From Lathyrus oleraceus (Eukaryota; Streptophyta; Magnoliopsida; Fabales; Fabaceae), in NCBI RefSeq assembly GCF_024323335.1, contig NC_066579.1, positions 235,837,475 through 235,901,474 of the forward strand: 64,000 nucleotides of DNA, given 5' to 3'. Positions within the stretch are counted from its first letter, which is position 1; each line of letters starts with the position of its first letter. Positions 1-10,984 of the stretch are shown in pieces. The position numbers were made by a program, and so were the translations under genes. Under the pieces are notes generated by a model. It saw only the letters and a list, made by a program, of their open reading frames with translations, was not told the origin of the DNA and made no database searches.

Positions 1-165
1 AAAAGCAATGATATACAATTCAAGAATGCTTGGTGATCTCAAACCACTCTCAAGAAGGTCCCACCCAAAGGCAAAGGGAAACAAGATGCTAATGATCCTT
101 GAGGCTATGCAAATGCAATGTTATGATGCCATGAGGGATCTTAGGGCCAACATTTGGGTCTTACA
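1..165 (-). repeat. T1 3' LTR, first 165 bases (truncated by window start)
   Basis: It is a direct repeat of 3821-3985. On the minus strand it begins TGTAAGACCC at 165 and continues off the left edge of the window. The adjacent purine tract at 166-178 shows that this copy is the 3' LTR. Confidence 0.85.
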
Positions 166-178
166 GATGCCCCTATTT
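166..178 (-). other. T1 polypurine tract
   Basis: On the minus strand it reads AAATAGGGGCATC directly before the LTR start. The same AATAGGGGCA core precedes the 3' LTRs of T5, T6 and T8. It primes plus-strand DNA synthesis. Confidence 0.75.
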
Positions 179-2345
179 AAGGTCATTCTAGCCGGAGAAG
201 TGAAGGTTAAAATCTTCGTCTCCACGGGGTAGAATGGGCTTAAATAATAACAAAGAGACGAATTTTGGTCCCTAAGAGACCTCATGATGCAGATGTACGC
301 ATGAAAATGGTAATACTCTGTGGGGATATGCGTCCACAAAAGAAAGAGAAATCCGGAGAAACTGACAATCCATATGAGTAAGTCATTCTGTGGGACAGAG
401 ACTCTGGGGACTCTCATGGGGATAAGAAAAAGAATAAAAATGCGTGAGCAGGTCACGACTTGAAACTTGGGGGGACAAAATTCCAAAGGGAGTAAATCCA
501 ATGGAAAGACATCGAGCTGACTCGAAGGTGCATGTGTTGGGGAATATGCCAACATAGCAACATTATCCACAATAGATACATCGGATAAAATAAATAAAAA
601 ATCCGGACTCAGGTGAGGATAATCCACTAAGGGACCTCACTGGGGATATCCTGAAAAAGGAATCTCCTGGGGAAACAACGGGATGAGGTATTACCGGTTA
701 CTGGGTAATAAGCTCAAAGAGACGTGTGATCTGAACACCGGTATAAGGGTGAGAGAACAACATGCCCGGGAAGAATGAATATCTAAAACCGGTATAAGGG
801 TGAAAGATATCAAAACTTCAAAACATCTGAGGAAGACCTAAAAGGTATATTTCAACTCAGGGAAATCTGACTCCACAGGGGACTAAAAGTCATAATAGGG
901 AGCAGAAAGGAAGGAACACCAAGGATACCGGTTACTGGGCATATAATAGGTGACCAACCAAGGCGTGAATTGGGGAATATTTCCAAAACACTCATCATCC
1001 AAAAGAGGATTGAAAGCAAACTCGATTAAGGGATGGACATTCGATTCCGTAAAAGGGGATACGAATCTTACTCAACTGGGGAAGAACAAAAGGCTTCAAA
1101 CAAAGAGTGCATGAGATATATTGTCTATTACCGTCAAAACGTAGATAATATACTCACATGGACGATTATCCACAACCAGTTAAAGGATAAATCGACCGAA
1201 AAGAAAAGATATCGGGATACCGAAACTAGGAGAGAAATAATGATGACCAATTCAGGAGAGAAACAATCGTTACCAAAAACTGGGTAGTCGAGAAATGACT
1301 TGCTGGGGATAAATTGCATGATCAGGGCAACTATCCAGGCAAAAAGAGGGAATATCAACACCGAATATTGGATGAAGATAACCACCAAGGAGGGGATTAC
1401 ACCTACCGGATACTGGGTAGGAAACCACGGAAAAGTAACCGTCATCAACTAGGATGAGCAACAAGGTTAACTCTGCAAAGGGGATAAAGTAGGATTTACA
1501 ACCACCGGTACAAGGGTAGAAAACCACAGGCTCCGCCGGGGATAAGATGAATGATTACCAATTAATGAGCACTTATTCATTTATACCACAGGGAAACACC
1601 AGAAACAGTCACAAGAGGCCAATTTAGGATCAAACCAAAGAGGCGAACTGAATCAAGACTCGTCCTAATGAGGATATAACTCAATAGGGGAACCCATCCC
1701 AATATATGTGTTGGGAGGAAGCGAAAACAACCGTCGTCCACGAGGATATAACTCAGTGGGGAATGCGGAAGGAAGGATAAACACTTTCTACCTAATGGGC
1801 TAACTCTATATTGAGGGATCAACCACCGACATCTTGCTTGGGAAATGTATTACCAACTAGCAGAGGAATAACAAACAATGATATATGGCCAAAAATGCAA
1901 TATGAATATCCAAATTTTTGAAAAATATATATGCACACATGCGTGGTTTATGTTTGATGAATGCTGACGAACAACATTTCTAACACGAACATCTCCAAGG
2001 AGTACAGACATCCGGTACTACATCTCAAGAGAGAAAGCCAAAATCACCGGAGAGTATCCAATCTGCCGGGGATCAGAGATATCAAGAAATAACAAAATCT
2101 CTGCCGGGGATGAGTCATCAATCACAGCTTGGGGAAAAGAGTTTATTATACAGGCAAAATCTGCCACATAAGCAACTCTACTGGGGAATCTATCCGAGGG
2201 ATAAAGGGATTCTGGGGGTCAACCACCCGATACCATACTCACCAAACAGATCACATCCGCTGAGGAGGAAAGATCGATACATTGCTAAAGGGGAGAGTGG
2301 TGAACATCTCAACAAGCATACCACTCAACCAGATGAAGTTGAATT
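179..2345 (-). other. T1 non-coding 3' region (Ogre 3' UTR)
   Basis: About 2.2 kb with no credible gene; the longest open frames are short and unlike any retroelement protein. It is built from degenerate short motifs such as ACCGGTATAAGGGTG, CCGGTTACTGGG and TGGGGATAA. The same motifs occur in the opposite orientation at 60882-62011 in T8, which identifies this as the variable region between pol and the 3' LTR in Ogre elements. Confidence 0.65.
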
Positions 2346-3985
2346 TCAGATCTGAAAAAAAATAAGAAAAGTGAGCTTGCTTCTTTAGTGATGGCTAGGG
2401 AAAGAATTCTGAAGCATTTCAGGTTGAATTAGGCGTGTGAAATGGAGGGAATGAGGTCTCTATTTATAGAGAAAGTGGTGAGGGAAGTGTGGAATGATCC
2501 GTGTGCATGGCATGTGAAGCTTCATTGCATGGACTTGCATGATCATGTACAAGGCCCAAAAACAATGCCAAATGAGTTCTAAACACCAGCCAGATGGAAT
2601 TGGACGTGTGACTTGCAAGGCAATTGCTTATGCACCAAGATTTCAAGTGAATTCCTTCTTTGTACCTAAAAATTCATCTCTTCGAAAGTACCATTTAGAA
2701 AATCTAAACATAGGCATATGGGTAATGGTTGGAAAGGTCTTGATGTAAGGAACAATTGTTATGTTGGTCGAAAATCCATTTGAAATATGGAAGTTTATGG
2801 AATTTGAGGTTAAAGTGTGATATGCAAAACATGTCAAGGCAAGGTTTCTAATATTGGCCAACTTTCAAGCCCTTCTGTTTTGATGATGCATGCTTCATAT
2901 GAAAAACCTCCAACATCAAAGTTGTAGATATTTTCAAGACAATCAAAATGGACTTCAATTTTCCATCATTTGGATTTTTGATGAAAGAGTTATGGGCACT
3001 TGAAGTTGGACTTTTTTGATTTTTAATGCCTTTGACCCAAAAGGACCTATAATGTCTTGCATTATCACATGTATTTCCTTTGAGATATTGAAATTTTGTT
3101 CAATATAAAATTTTAAGTAGACATCTCAAGATTTCCAATTCATTTGATCCCACCTCAATATCATAAACAATGAAGGAGTTATGTCCTTGGGAAGTTGACC
3201 CACCATTAGGGTTTCAGTCAAAATGACCTATAATATATTGGAATAGCAGATGGTCTTCCAAGCTTCAAATAAATTTTTTATGAACATGAAAGTTGTTCAT
3301 ATTGTCCTTAATAACATTTTTTCTTTTGTAACCATCTCCATTTGACCAACACATAAAATGTTAGGTCTCAGTGCATTTCAAAATAGTCAGATGAATTGAC
3401 TGATCAACTTCTCAAGTCCATGCCTCATATCTTGATGAATTGATGATTGAGGACAATCAAATAAGTTCAAATATGCATGAAATGATGAATTAAAGGACTT
3501 CCCTTGATTGTATTTGACCATGGGCTGAGGTTGCTTCATGAGCAAGGCATTGTGATGCACAGATGAATTAGGGTTTCCTTGAAGAACAAAACCTCAAACC
3601 CTTTGACTTGCTTTGATCAAAATGATGAATTGAGGTACTAGGGAGGCATATTTTATGGATGGGAGCTTTGGGAGCCATTACCATGCTTGCTTTTATCTCC
3701 TCTTGGCCATGTCTTTGTGCCAATGACCTCCTTGAAGCTTTTGACCTTGTGATTGCTCAAGCTACAAACAAAAGATGTTAGTGACATATTTTTGTGTTTT
3801 TGGTTAGTAAACAAAATGAGAAAAGCAATGATATACAATTCGAGCATGCTTGGTGATCTCAAACCACTCTCAAGAAGGTCCCATCCAAAGGCAAAGGGAA
3901 ACAAGATGCTAATGATCCTTGAGGCTATGCAAATGCAATGTTATGATGCCATGAGGGATCTTAGGGCCAAAATTGGGGTCTTACA
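2346..3985 (-). repeat. T1 5' LTR (U3 plus the start of R; remainder deleted)
   Basis: It starts TGTAAGACCC at 3985 on the minus strand. About 1.5 kb of U3 leads to a TATA box at 2461-2468. Roughly 110 bases after the TATA box the sequence changes into 3' UTR motifs, so most of R/U5, which is over 3 kb in T3, is gone. The left boundary is approximate. Confidence 0.65.
2461..2468 (-). promoter_or_regulatory. TATA box of T1 LTR promoter
   Basis: TATAAATA on the minus strand, within CTCTATAAATAGAG, at the position expected for the LTR promoter. Confidence 0.6.
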
Positions 3986-4529
3986 GATAGTGGGGGATTT
4001 CTTCTGCTTTGAATGTGACTTGTATTAAAATGCCTGGTTGTTGGCTCAAGATAATACCACAAATGATGGATGGGAAGGAAATGGGCAGCTTCACTGCATT
4101 TGTGGAGGCATGTCTGACAATTTGATCAAACATAAACCTTCCAAAGTCATAATTTGTCCTGGTTCCAATTGCATGAATGATTCTTCCAAGACCAATGGAT
4201 ATGGTTGAGATATGATTAGTAGGCACCCAGTTAGCTGAACCAATCTTGTGCAAGATGGCATATTTGATAGTTAGCTTGCCAGCTGATAGGTGATTCCTAC
4301 TAGGCCATTCCTTAACTTGGTCAGCTGTAATAGTCCTACATACCTCATTGTCTGTAGTCTCTAAATCCACCCCTCCATCAGTTCCTCTCCCTAGGAACTT
4401 GTTGATAATGGTTGGTGAGAATCTCACACATCTACCCCTTACAAAAACCTTGCAGAATTCCCTATTGTTCTTTTCATATATATCCTCATGGATATTCACA
4501 ATAAACTCTTTTACTAACCCCTCATAACA
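3986..4529 (-). pseudogene. T2 env-like ORF, C-terminal part (plant-transposon-protein domain), truncated
   Basis: The translation resembles the putative plant transposon protein domain (Transposase_32-like) found in the env-like ORF of SIRE-type elements. An N-terminal FCKVFVRGRCVRFSPT segment is followed by NKFLGRG, WPSRN and a hydrophobic stretch (ISTISIGLGRIIHAIGT). It lies in the same frame as the charged region to its right, separated by one TAA at 4530-4532. The reading stops at 3986, where the T1 LTR is inserted, so the C-terminus is missing. No function is established for this protein; in SIRE1 it was proposed to be an envelope-like product made by stop suppression. Confidence 0.7.
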
Positions 4530-5936
4530 TTAGGGCAGAGCAACCACAGTCTTCACCAGTCCAACATTTTTGATCAAATCCATCACTTCCTTTATCTCAA
4601 CAGCCTCTTTTCCCAACTCTCTTTCAACAGCTACCCTTCTCTGAATGACAAACTTCCATTTTGCAGCACCATCTTCTAAATGAAAGGAGATATTGTCTAA
4701 GTGCACAGCTGCCACTTTGCCTGGAGACTTCTTAACAGCCTGCTTTTTAGCAGGGGAGATGTCTGGGACACCGTCTTCGACATCCTCTTCAGATTCAGAA
4801 CTCTCTCTTTCTTTCCTCTTCCTAACCTCAACTTTACTCCAAGACTTGGAGGGTCCTACACCAGCAACCTTTTTCTCTCTTCTTGCTGTCCTTATTTCAG
4901 CCATAGTCTTCCCTTTTCTGGTCCTCAGTTTCTTAGCTACGCTTGGTTTCATAAGATGGACCAAAGTGTCATCCTCTTCCTCAGCAATTTCTTCCTCCAG
5001 ATTAATAATATTCTCAGCAGTTTCATGAGACACATTTTCTGGTTTCTTGCTAGGTAAGGTTTTACCTAGAGAACATAATCCCTCAGCAACCACTTCCTTT
5101 TCTGATCTAGATGAGTCATCATCTTTCTCAGCTTGGGGTTCCACCTCAGGTGAGGGGTCCCTTCTATACAGAGAGGTAGAAACATCCTTGACTTGCTTAC
5201 TTCCAGCCATGGAAGAGGGGCCTGGGGCTCCACCTGGTATCAGACAAAGAGGAGTAACGTCCAGCACGTCTTCATCTAGAAACTCCATGGAGGGAGTTCT
5301 TGCATGATGAGAGGGTTTTGAACCAGATGATGATGGATGTTGAGATATGTTGTTGAACTTTTGAAAAAAACATATTTGCCCTAGCAGAGGTTTTTTGAGT
5401 AGTTGGATGAAGATGGAAAGAGTTGTGTTTAGGTAGCGTGTGGAAATGGCATAGATACTAGTTCCAATATTAGGTAATGATTCATCATTAATGTGGCTCT
5501 TTCTTTTAAGTGGGCAGACACTATTTTTATTTCCTTTTCCACTCCATTTTAATTGCCATAATTTCACAAGAATCCAAATCCCTAATTTCCTTCTTACATA
5601 TTCAAACTTATTATCACCCAAATCCCTTGCAAATTTGTCAACTAATTGTATTTCATGCTTTAGAGCTATGAATTTGTCTTCCACAAATTTTCTAATGGAG
5701 TGATGACAGCAAATAAAGTGCTTGGTCCAACTGTGTTGAATAGGATTTTTGGACATAGTTGCAGCATTCAGGTTGTCATAATACAATGTCATGACATCGT
5801 GTGTGACATTGTATGTAATCATCAATAGTTTCAACCAACCCAATTGAGAACAGCTGCTTCCATCTGCTATAGATTCAGCATAAACGCCATTTTCATCTTT
5901 CAAATGTGTAGGAGCAGGTGTCCTTTCACTCTCCAT
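4530..5936 (-). pseudogene. T2 pol C-terminus (RNase H end) fused in frame to env-like N-terminal region
   Basis: A single 468-codon frame. Residues 1-100 are the end of RT and the C-terminal half of copia RNase H: SSCSQLGWLK, then LYYDNLNAATMSKNPIQHS, which matches the family CDN/SRTKHI region with the first Cys changed to Tyr. Residues 200-400 form a proline/serine- and then acid/lysine-rich region (KRKERESSESEEDVEDG, SPAKKQAVKK) typical of the SIRE env-like N-terminus. The catalytic early part of RNase H is deleted (KDENG joins directly to VYAES). The expected stop between pol and env-like is absent, so the two are joined. Confidence 0.7.
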
Positions 5937-6008
5937 CCCAATCTTCTCAACCTTGTTCTTGACACTTTTGCTTTGAGATAGACATATAGTTCCTTCTATC
6001 TGCTTGAC

Positions 6009-6587
6009 TTATAGCCCAAGTACAACAAAGCTCTTTCCAACATGTCCACCTATCTGATCCAACCTCCTATCTATTTGAGCCATCATGAGCTTTTCTCCTT
6101 TGGAAGTGATGTTAAGTCTGAGCTTCTGGTGTGACATCCTTGTCTGACATTTCCCATAGACTTGTCTTTCATCATTCTTGAGAGTTCCTCTAGCAGATAT
6201 ACTCATCTTCATGCCTTTCTCTTTGACATAGGTACACTTTGAGGAATAATCAATTTGAGAGCTCCACATGTAACAGTTGTCTTTGGTCCTGATTCCTTTC
6301 ATAATTACTTCACTATCTTTGTTAGTAATCAGACATTCAGTTTTAGTGAAGTTAACATTCAGACCTTGATCACATAGTTGACTGATGCTTATTAGATTTG
6401 CAATCAAGCCCTTAACCAGTAGGATATTGTCAAGTTTAGGAACTCCAGGACAATCAAGCTTGCCTATCCCCTTGATTTCACCCTTTGCTCCATCACCAAA
6501 GGTTACATAGCTTATGGCATGAGGATGAAGACCAGTTATCAGGTCTTTGTTTCCAGTCATGTGTCTGTAACATCCACTATCAAAATA
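6009..6587 (-). pseudogene. pol: T2 protease and pre-integrase region, integrase and RT deleted
   Basis: The frame contains the copia protease site DSG (in FDSGCYRHMTG, around 6578) and the usual following segment SYVTFGDGAKG...NILLVKGLIANLISISQLCDQG. After residue 110 the family sequence is replaced by short material (CTYVKEKG...) and the frame ends at 6009. Integrase (HHCC, DDE) and nearly all of RT are missing: only a frameshifted end of RT (around 5940-6010) and RTPAPTHLK remain before RNase H. An in-frame TAG at 6588-6590 separates this segment from gag. Confidence 0.75.
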
Positions 6588-8407
6588 CTACTCTTCTTTG
6601 GCTAAGACTCTGAGGGGAATGTGAGGTATTAGACTTGTAACATTAGTCTTAGGAACCCATTGCTTCTTGTTGATAGGCCTATGCTGTTTGGGTCTGGGTT
6701 GATAGTGAGTCTGATGATGAACAGGGCTAGGGTAACCATACAGCTTATAGCAGAAGGGCTTCAAATGACAAAATTTCCCACAGTAATGACATCTCCATCT
6801 TTGGTGTTTCCCTTTCTGCTGTCTTCTCCTCTGATGTTGTGACATATGATGTGACATCACAGATTTGCTTTTACTATGGCTGCACTTAGGTTTGGCTTGA
6901 GGTTTGCAACCAGTGTAACTGCTCTCAGGCTTAGATTCATTATACCCAATGCCAGATTTGTCTCCTGTTATTTGTCCAGTTTGCAGAATCTTGTCTAAGG
7001 AGTCAGATCCATTGTTTAACATCCTTACATACTTGATCATCTCTTCTAGTTTAGAATTGAAGAACATAGCTTCAGTTTTTAACTTAGAGATGGTTTCCAC
7101 ATGTTCAGCCTTCTCATTCTCCAGTTGTACTATCTTCTGGCTTTCAACTTGTTGACTTTCATCTAGCTTGGTATTCAGAACCACTGCTTCTATTTTTAAT
7201 TTGGAGATGGTTTCCAAGTGTTCTACCTTCTCATTCTCAAGTTGAGTTATCTCCTTCTTCTGGCTTTCAACCTGTTTACACAACTCTACACTTTTGTGAC
7301 ACAGCTTTCTGTAGGTAGAGGCCAACTCTTCAAAGGTTACTTCATCATCACTTGAGTCTTCATCAAAACCCCATCTTCCTGTCAATGCAGTCACAAGATT
7401 TGCAGCTTCCTTTGTTTCACTTTCATCAGACCAAGTGGCAGCAAGACTCATCTTCTGCTTCTTGAGGTAGGTTCCACATTCAGTTCTATTGTGTCCATAC
7501 CCATCACATTCATAGCATTGTACTTCTTTTCCTTCTTTGGGCTAATCATCTGACCTTGCTCTTCTTCCAGCATTATTGGATTTACGGATGCCAGTTGAGA
7601 TATTCTTGACATTAGCCTTGGATCTTACATCCATCTTTTTCAACAGTCTGTTGAACTGTCTTCCCAGCATTGCTACTTCATTGGCCAAATCTTCATCACC
7701 ATCCTGACTATTTTCCTTTTCTGTGTTTGACATGAAGGCCATGCTTTTGGTTTTCTTTTCAGAACCATCATCCAATCCCATCTCAAAAGTTTGGAGGGAA
7801 CCAATTAGCTCATCAACACTCATGTTGGAGATGCCTTGAGACTCTTCTATGGCAGTCACCTTCATAGCAAATCTCTTAGGGAGTGACCTGAGTATTTTTC
7901 TTACCAGTTTTTCATCTGACATCTTCTCTCCCAGGGCTCCTGAGGCATTAGCAATTTCAAGGATACTCATATGAAATTCATGAATATTTTCATCTTCTTT
8001 CATCCTTAAATTTTCAAACTTGGAGGTGAGCAGTTGTAGTCTAGACATCTTTACTCTAGAGGTGCCTTCATGAGTGGTCTTGAGAATGTCTCAAGCACCT
8101 TTAGCCACTTCACAGTTGTTTACCAACCTGAAAATATTCTTGTCTACTCCATTGAATATTGCATTCAATGCTTTAGAATTTCCAAGGACTAGATCATCCT
8201 CCTCCTTGGACCATTGTTCTTCAGGTTTCTTATCAGTTGTGGCTTCTCCTTCTTTAGTAATTACAGGATGTACCAGCCTGTTAACACAGCCTTCCAAGCC
8301 TTGTTATCAAGAGATTTTAGAAAGGCTACCATTCGAGGTTTCCAATAGTCATAGTTAGAACCATCCAAAATTGGTGGCCTGTGAACAGATCCTTCATCTC
8401 TCTCCAT
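6588..8407 (-). pseudogene. gag: T2 gag (capsid/nucleocapsid), broken
   Basis: The start ATG is at 8407, just after the primer site, followed by RPPILDGSNYDYWKPRM, the usual copia Gag N-terminus. Two CCHC zinc knuckles are present: CYECDGYGHNRTEC (about 7490-7530) and CHYCGKFCHLKPFC (about 6745-6790). A heptad-like coiled coil with two related EN-E-(V)EH segments lies between them (7080-7260). The frame is broken by a frameshift near 8297, TGA near 8090, TAG at 7542 and TAG at 6588. gag and protease share one frame here, unlike T4 and T7. Confidence 0.8.
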
Positions 8408-8460
8408 TGTACCAGAAAGTTTTGTCCCTAGATCTCACCCAGAACCAGAGCAGAATGCCT

Positions 8461-8472
8461 GCTCTAATACCA
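8461..8472 (-). other. T2 primer-binding site (tRNA-iMet)
   Basis: On the minus strand TGGTATTAGAGC, one mismatch from the copia consensus TGGTATCAGAGC complementary to the 3' end of initiator tRNA-Met. It lies two bases from the LTR edge at 8475. Confidence 0.8.
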
Positions 8473-8474
8473 AT

Positions 8475-9180
8475 TGAAATTCTGGTATCAGATATAAGAT
8501 GTCGAAGGTAATGTCACGACACTAATATCTGAGTAACACAAACATGATAAAGATACAGAATGGTAAAGCAAAAGACACAAGCAATTGTTAACCCAGTTCG
8601 GTGCAACTCACCTACGTATGGGGGCTACCAAGCCAGGAAGGAAATCCACTAAATAGAATCAGTTCAAAGACTCTCCGTACACTTGAACAAGTTACAGTCT
8701 TTATCACCTAATCTCTACCCGTGCAATTTCTACCTAAGCACTCTTAGATATGAGAACCCACTCACTTCCCTTCAATCACCCCTGTGATTTTAAACAACAA
8801 TTCCTTGAGAAAAGAAGACACTTTTCAATAACACACTCTTGATTTTACTTAGTAGTTTCAATTAAGAAGACACACACTTGATCTTGCTTAACAACTTTGA
8901 TCAAGTAGACACACACTTGATCTTGCTTCACAACTTTGATCAAGTCGACACACACTCTTGCTTTCAAGCTTTGGAGTGACAAATTATAACCACAAATTAG
9001 ACCAATTCAATCATCAATGGATGACTTGAATGGCTTACAAGTCTCACGACTAAACAAGACACAAACCCTAACTCTCTCTCAGTATTTCGCTCAGTATTGG
9101 TTGTGTTGTTAAAACAGGTTTTCCAAGTCCCTTTTTATAGAAGCTTTCAGCTGGGCTTGGACATCTTGAAAACCCTAAAA
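8475..9180 (-). repeat. T2 5' LTR, inner part (core promoter to LTR 3' end)
   Basis: The LTR 3' end (…CA) is at 8475, beside the primer site. It includes a TATA box (TATAAAAA, 9132-9139). At 9181 the sequence changes into the protease gene of T3. The missing upstream part is at 52568-53063, giving about 1.2 kb in total. The segment 8820-8960 has three imperfect copies of a 'ACACACTTGATCTTGCTT' unit. Joining the two halves as one LTR is an inference from orientation and order. Confidence 0.7.
9132..9139 (-). promoter_or_regulatory. TATA box of T2 LTR
   Basis: TATAAAAA on the minus strand, within CTATAAAAAGGGACTTGG. Confidence 0.55.
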
Positions 9181-10984
9181 CTATTTGGCCAATTTCGCAT
9201 CTCTATAGGAAGCAAATGAAGGAGTTCTCTTCTCAACAGGCTCAGCTATAGATAAAGCTTGGAAAGGAGTTCCAACTTCATCCTCAGCATCTATGTATGA
9301 GAAGGAAGACAAGTGGCTAACCAGGAGAGCCTTTTCTCCCCCTACCACTACCAGTTTCTTATTCTTCACAAATTTCAGCTTCTGGTGTAGGGTGGATGTC
9401 ACAGCACTAGCCTCGTGAATCCATGGTCTGCCTAAGAGACAACTATTTGATGGGTGGATGTCCATAACCTGGAAGGTAATTTGGAAATCACTTGGTCCAA
9501 TCTTGATAGGGATATCAACTTCCCTAATCATAGTCTTACGCGACCCATCAAAAGCTTTCACAACAACCCCACTCATCCTCATGGGAGGCCCTTGATGTGA
9601 CAATCTGGAAAGAGTGGATTTTGGCAATACATTCAGGGATGACCCAGTGTCCACCAGCACATTGGACATGGCGTCGTCTTTACAATTCATGGATATGTGT
9701 AAAGCCAAGTTGTGGTCTCTTCCCTCCTCCGGGAGATCAGAGTCACAGAAACTCAAATTGTTACAAGCAGTAATATTTGCAACAATGCTATCAAACTGTT
9801 CTATAGTGACATCATGATCTACATATGCCACATCCAAAACTTTCTGCAGAGCCTCTCTATGCGGTTCTGAATTCAGAAGTAATGATAGCACGAATATCTT
9901 GGATGGCGTTTGTAGAAGCTGGTCTACAACACTGTACTCACTCTTCTTGATGAGCTTCAGCATCTCATCACAGTCTTCTTTCACATTGCCACTAGGGCCA
10001 ACAGAAGTAGGAGTTTTTTTGTACAGAAGAGGGTTTAACAACAGGTGCCGGATTAGGAGAATTCACTGCATTCCCAACCGGGCGTTCAACAAAATCAGCC
10101 TTAGCCTGAGGCTTCGGAGGTGCTGAAAACACACGACCGCTGCGGGTCAAACCACTTACGTCAGCAATATTCACAACAGAGGAGGATGGCAAAGTCACCT
10201 CTTTCCCATCTTCTACATCAACAACGTTGTAACGGAAGGGAATTGCCTTTTCAGAAGAATAAGGCACAGGACCGGCAAGCTTAATGATCAGGGAAGGAGA
10301 AACCTTCTTCTTGCTACCATCGTACTTGATGATAACAGGTTCAGGTATCTGAAACACTGGGGAAATTACGTTGACCTCAGGCTCATCTTCGTCAACATTC
10401 CTATTCTGAAGGATCTCAATGACTCCTTCGTCCAGCATTTCCTGAAGATCTTTGAGCACCTGGCGACAACCCAATCTGTTAATAGAGCAAATTCGACATT
10501 TATCATGGTCGTGCTCATAGTGACTGTAATCACACAACAAACGGTGCAACTCAACCAGAGATTGTCGAATATGGCTAACATATTTGACTTTGTACTTGCC
10601 AGGGCAGCCCTGGACTATGTTGACAGATTTCCCATGCTCGGGCAATGGGTTCTTCTTCACATTATGACCTACGTCCTCAAAGCACAAAATGCCACACCTC
10701 ATAAGGTCTGGAACCTTGGTCTTCAACGGAAAACAATTCTCCACGTCATGGCCGGGAGCACCAGAGTGATATACACAATGCATTTCAGGCTTATACCACC
10801 ACCGAGGGTTAGCAGGTATAGCTAGCTGGTCTCTCGGAGTATTCAACTTCCTCTCTATCAAAGAGGGATATAGTTCTGCGTATGTCATCGGAATCGGATC
10901 AAAAGTGATCTTCTTCCTCTCATAACTCGTGCTGGTTTGATTACTGTTGCGAGGCTGGTAGGCTTGTTGTTGAGGACAATGCTG
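9181..10984 (-). pseudogene. pro: T3 gag C-terminus and aspartic protease, frameshifted and truncated
   Basis: The first part contains a non-classical knuckle CVYHSGAPGHDVENC (C-x2-H-x5-H-x4-C type) and a cysteine-rich segment CRICSINRLGC. After 'PAPVVKP' the frame shifts at a run of seven T (10014-10020). In the next frame a retropepsin domain follows with the active site DTGSSLNVLP (about 9615-9650) and the downstream motif CLLGRPWIH, usual for Tat/Ogre proteases. The protein stops at SYRDAKLAK, where it meets the T2 LTR. In related elements here (T5) the same protein continues another 60-70 residues to a splice donor. Confidence 0.8.

Larger units (their letters stand above)
1..3985 (-). 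mobile_element. T1: Ogre-type Ty3-gypsy element, internally deleted, 3' LTR cut by window edge
   Basis: Bases 1-165 and 3821-3985 are direct copies with about six differences by eye. Both end, on the minus strand, at a TGTAAGACCC LTR start. Between them lie a polypurine tract and about 2.2 kb of Ogre-like 3' untranslated sequence with no gag or pol. The 5' LTR runs from 3985 down to about 2346 and then passes directly into the 3' region, so primer site, ORF1, gag and pol have been lost. T1 is inserted in the env-like gene of T2. The 5 bases at its right edge are GATAG (3986-3990); the matching left flank lies outside the window. Confidence 0.8.
3986..9180 (-). mobile_element. T2: SIRE/Maximus-type Ty1-copia element, left part (internal region and inner half of 5' LTR)
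   Basis: In minus-strand order: LTR remainder, initiator-tRNA-Met primer site, gag, protease, a deletion removing integrase and most of RT, the RNase H end, and an env-like ORF truncated at 3986 by T1. The outer half of the 5' LTR lies at 52568-53063, because T3 inserted into the LTR. gag-pro-pol order with an env-like ORF after RNase H is the SIRE arrangement. Several stops and deletions show it is inactive. Confidence 0.8.

Noticed and set aside
121..627. 168-codon minus-strand frame
   Set aside because: It spans the LTR/polypurine junction of T1 and has no similarity to known proteins; a chance frame.
3653..3904. Minus-strand frame in the T1 LTR start
   Set aside because: Lies in U3 and is repeated in the LTR copy at 1-165; no coding signal.
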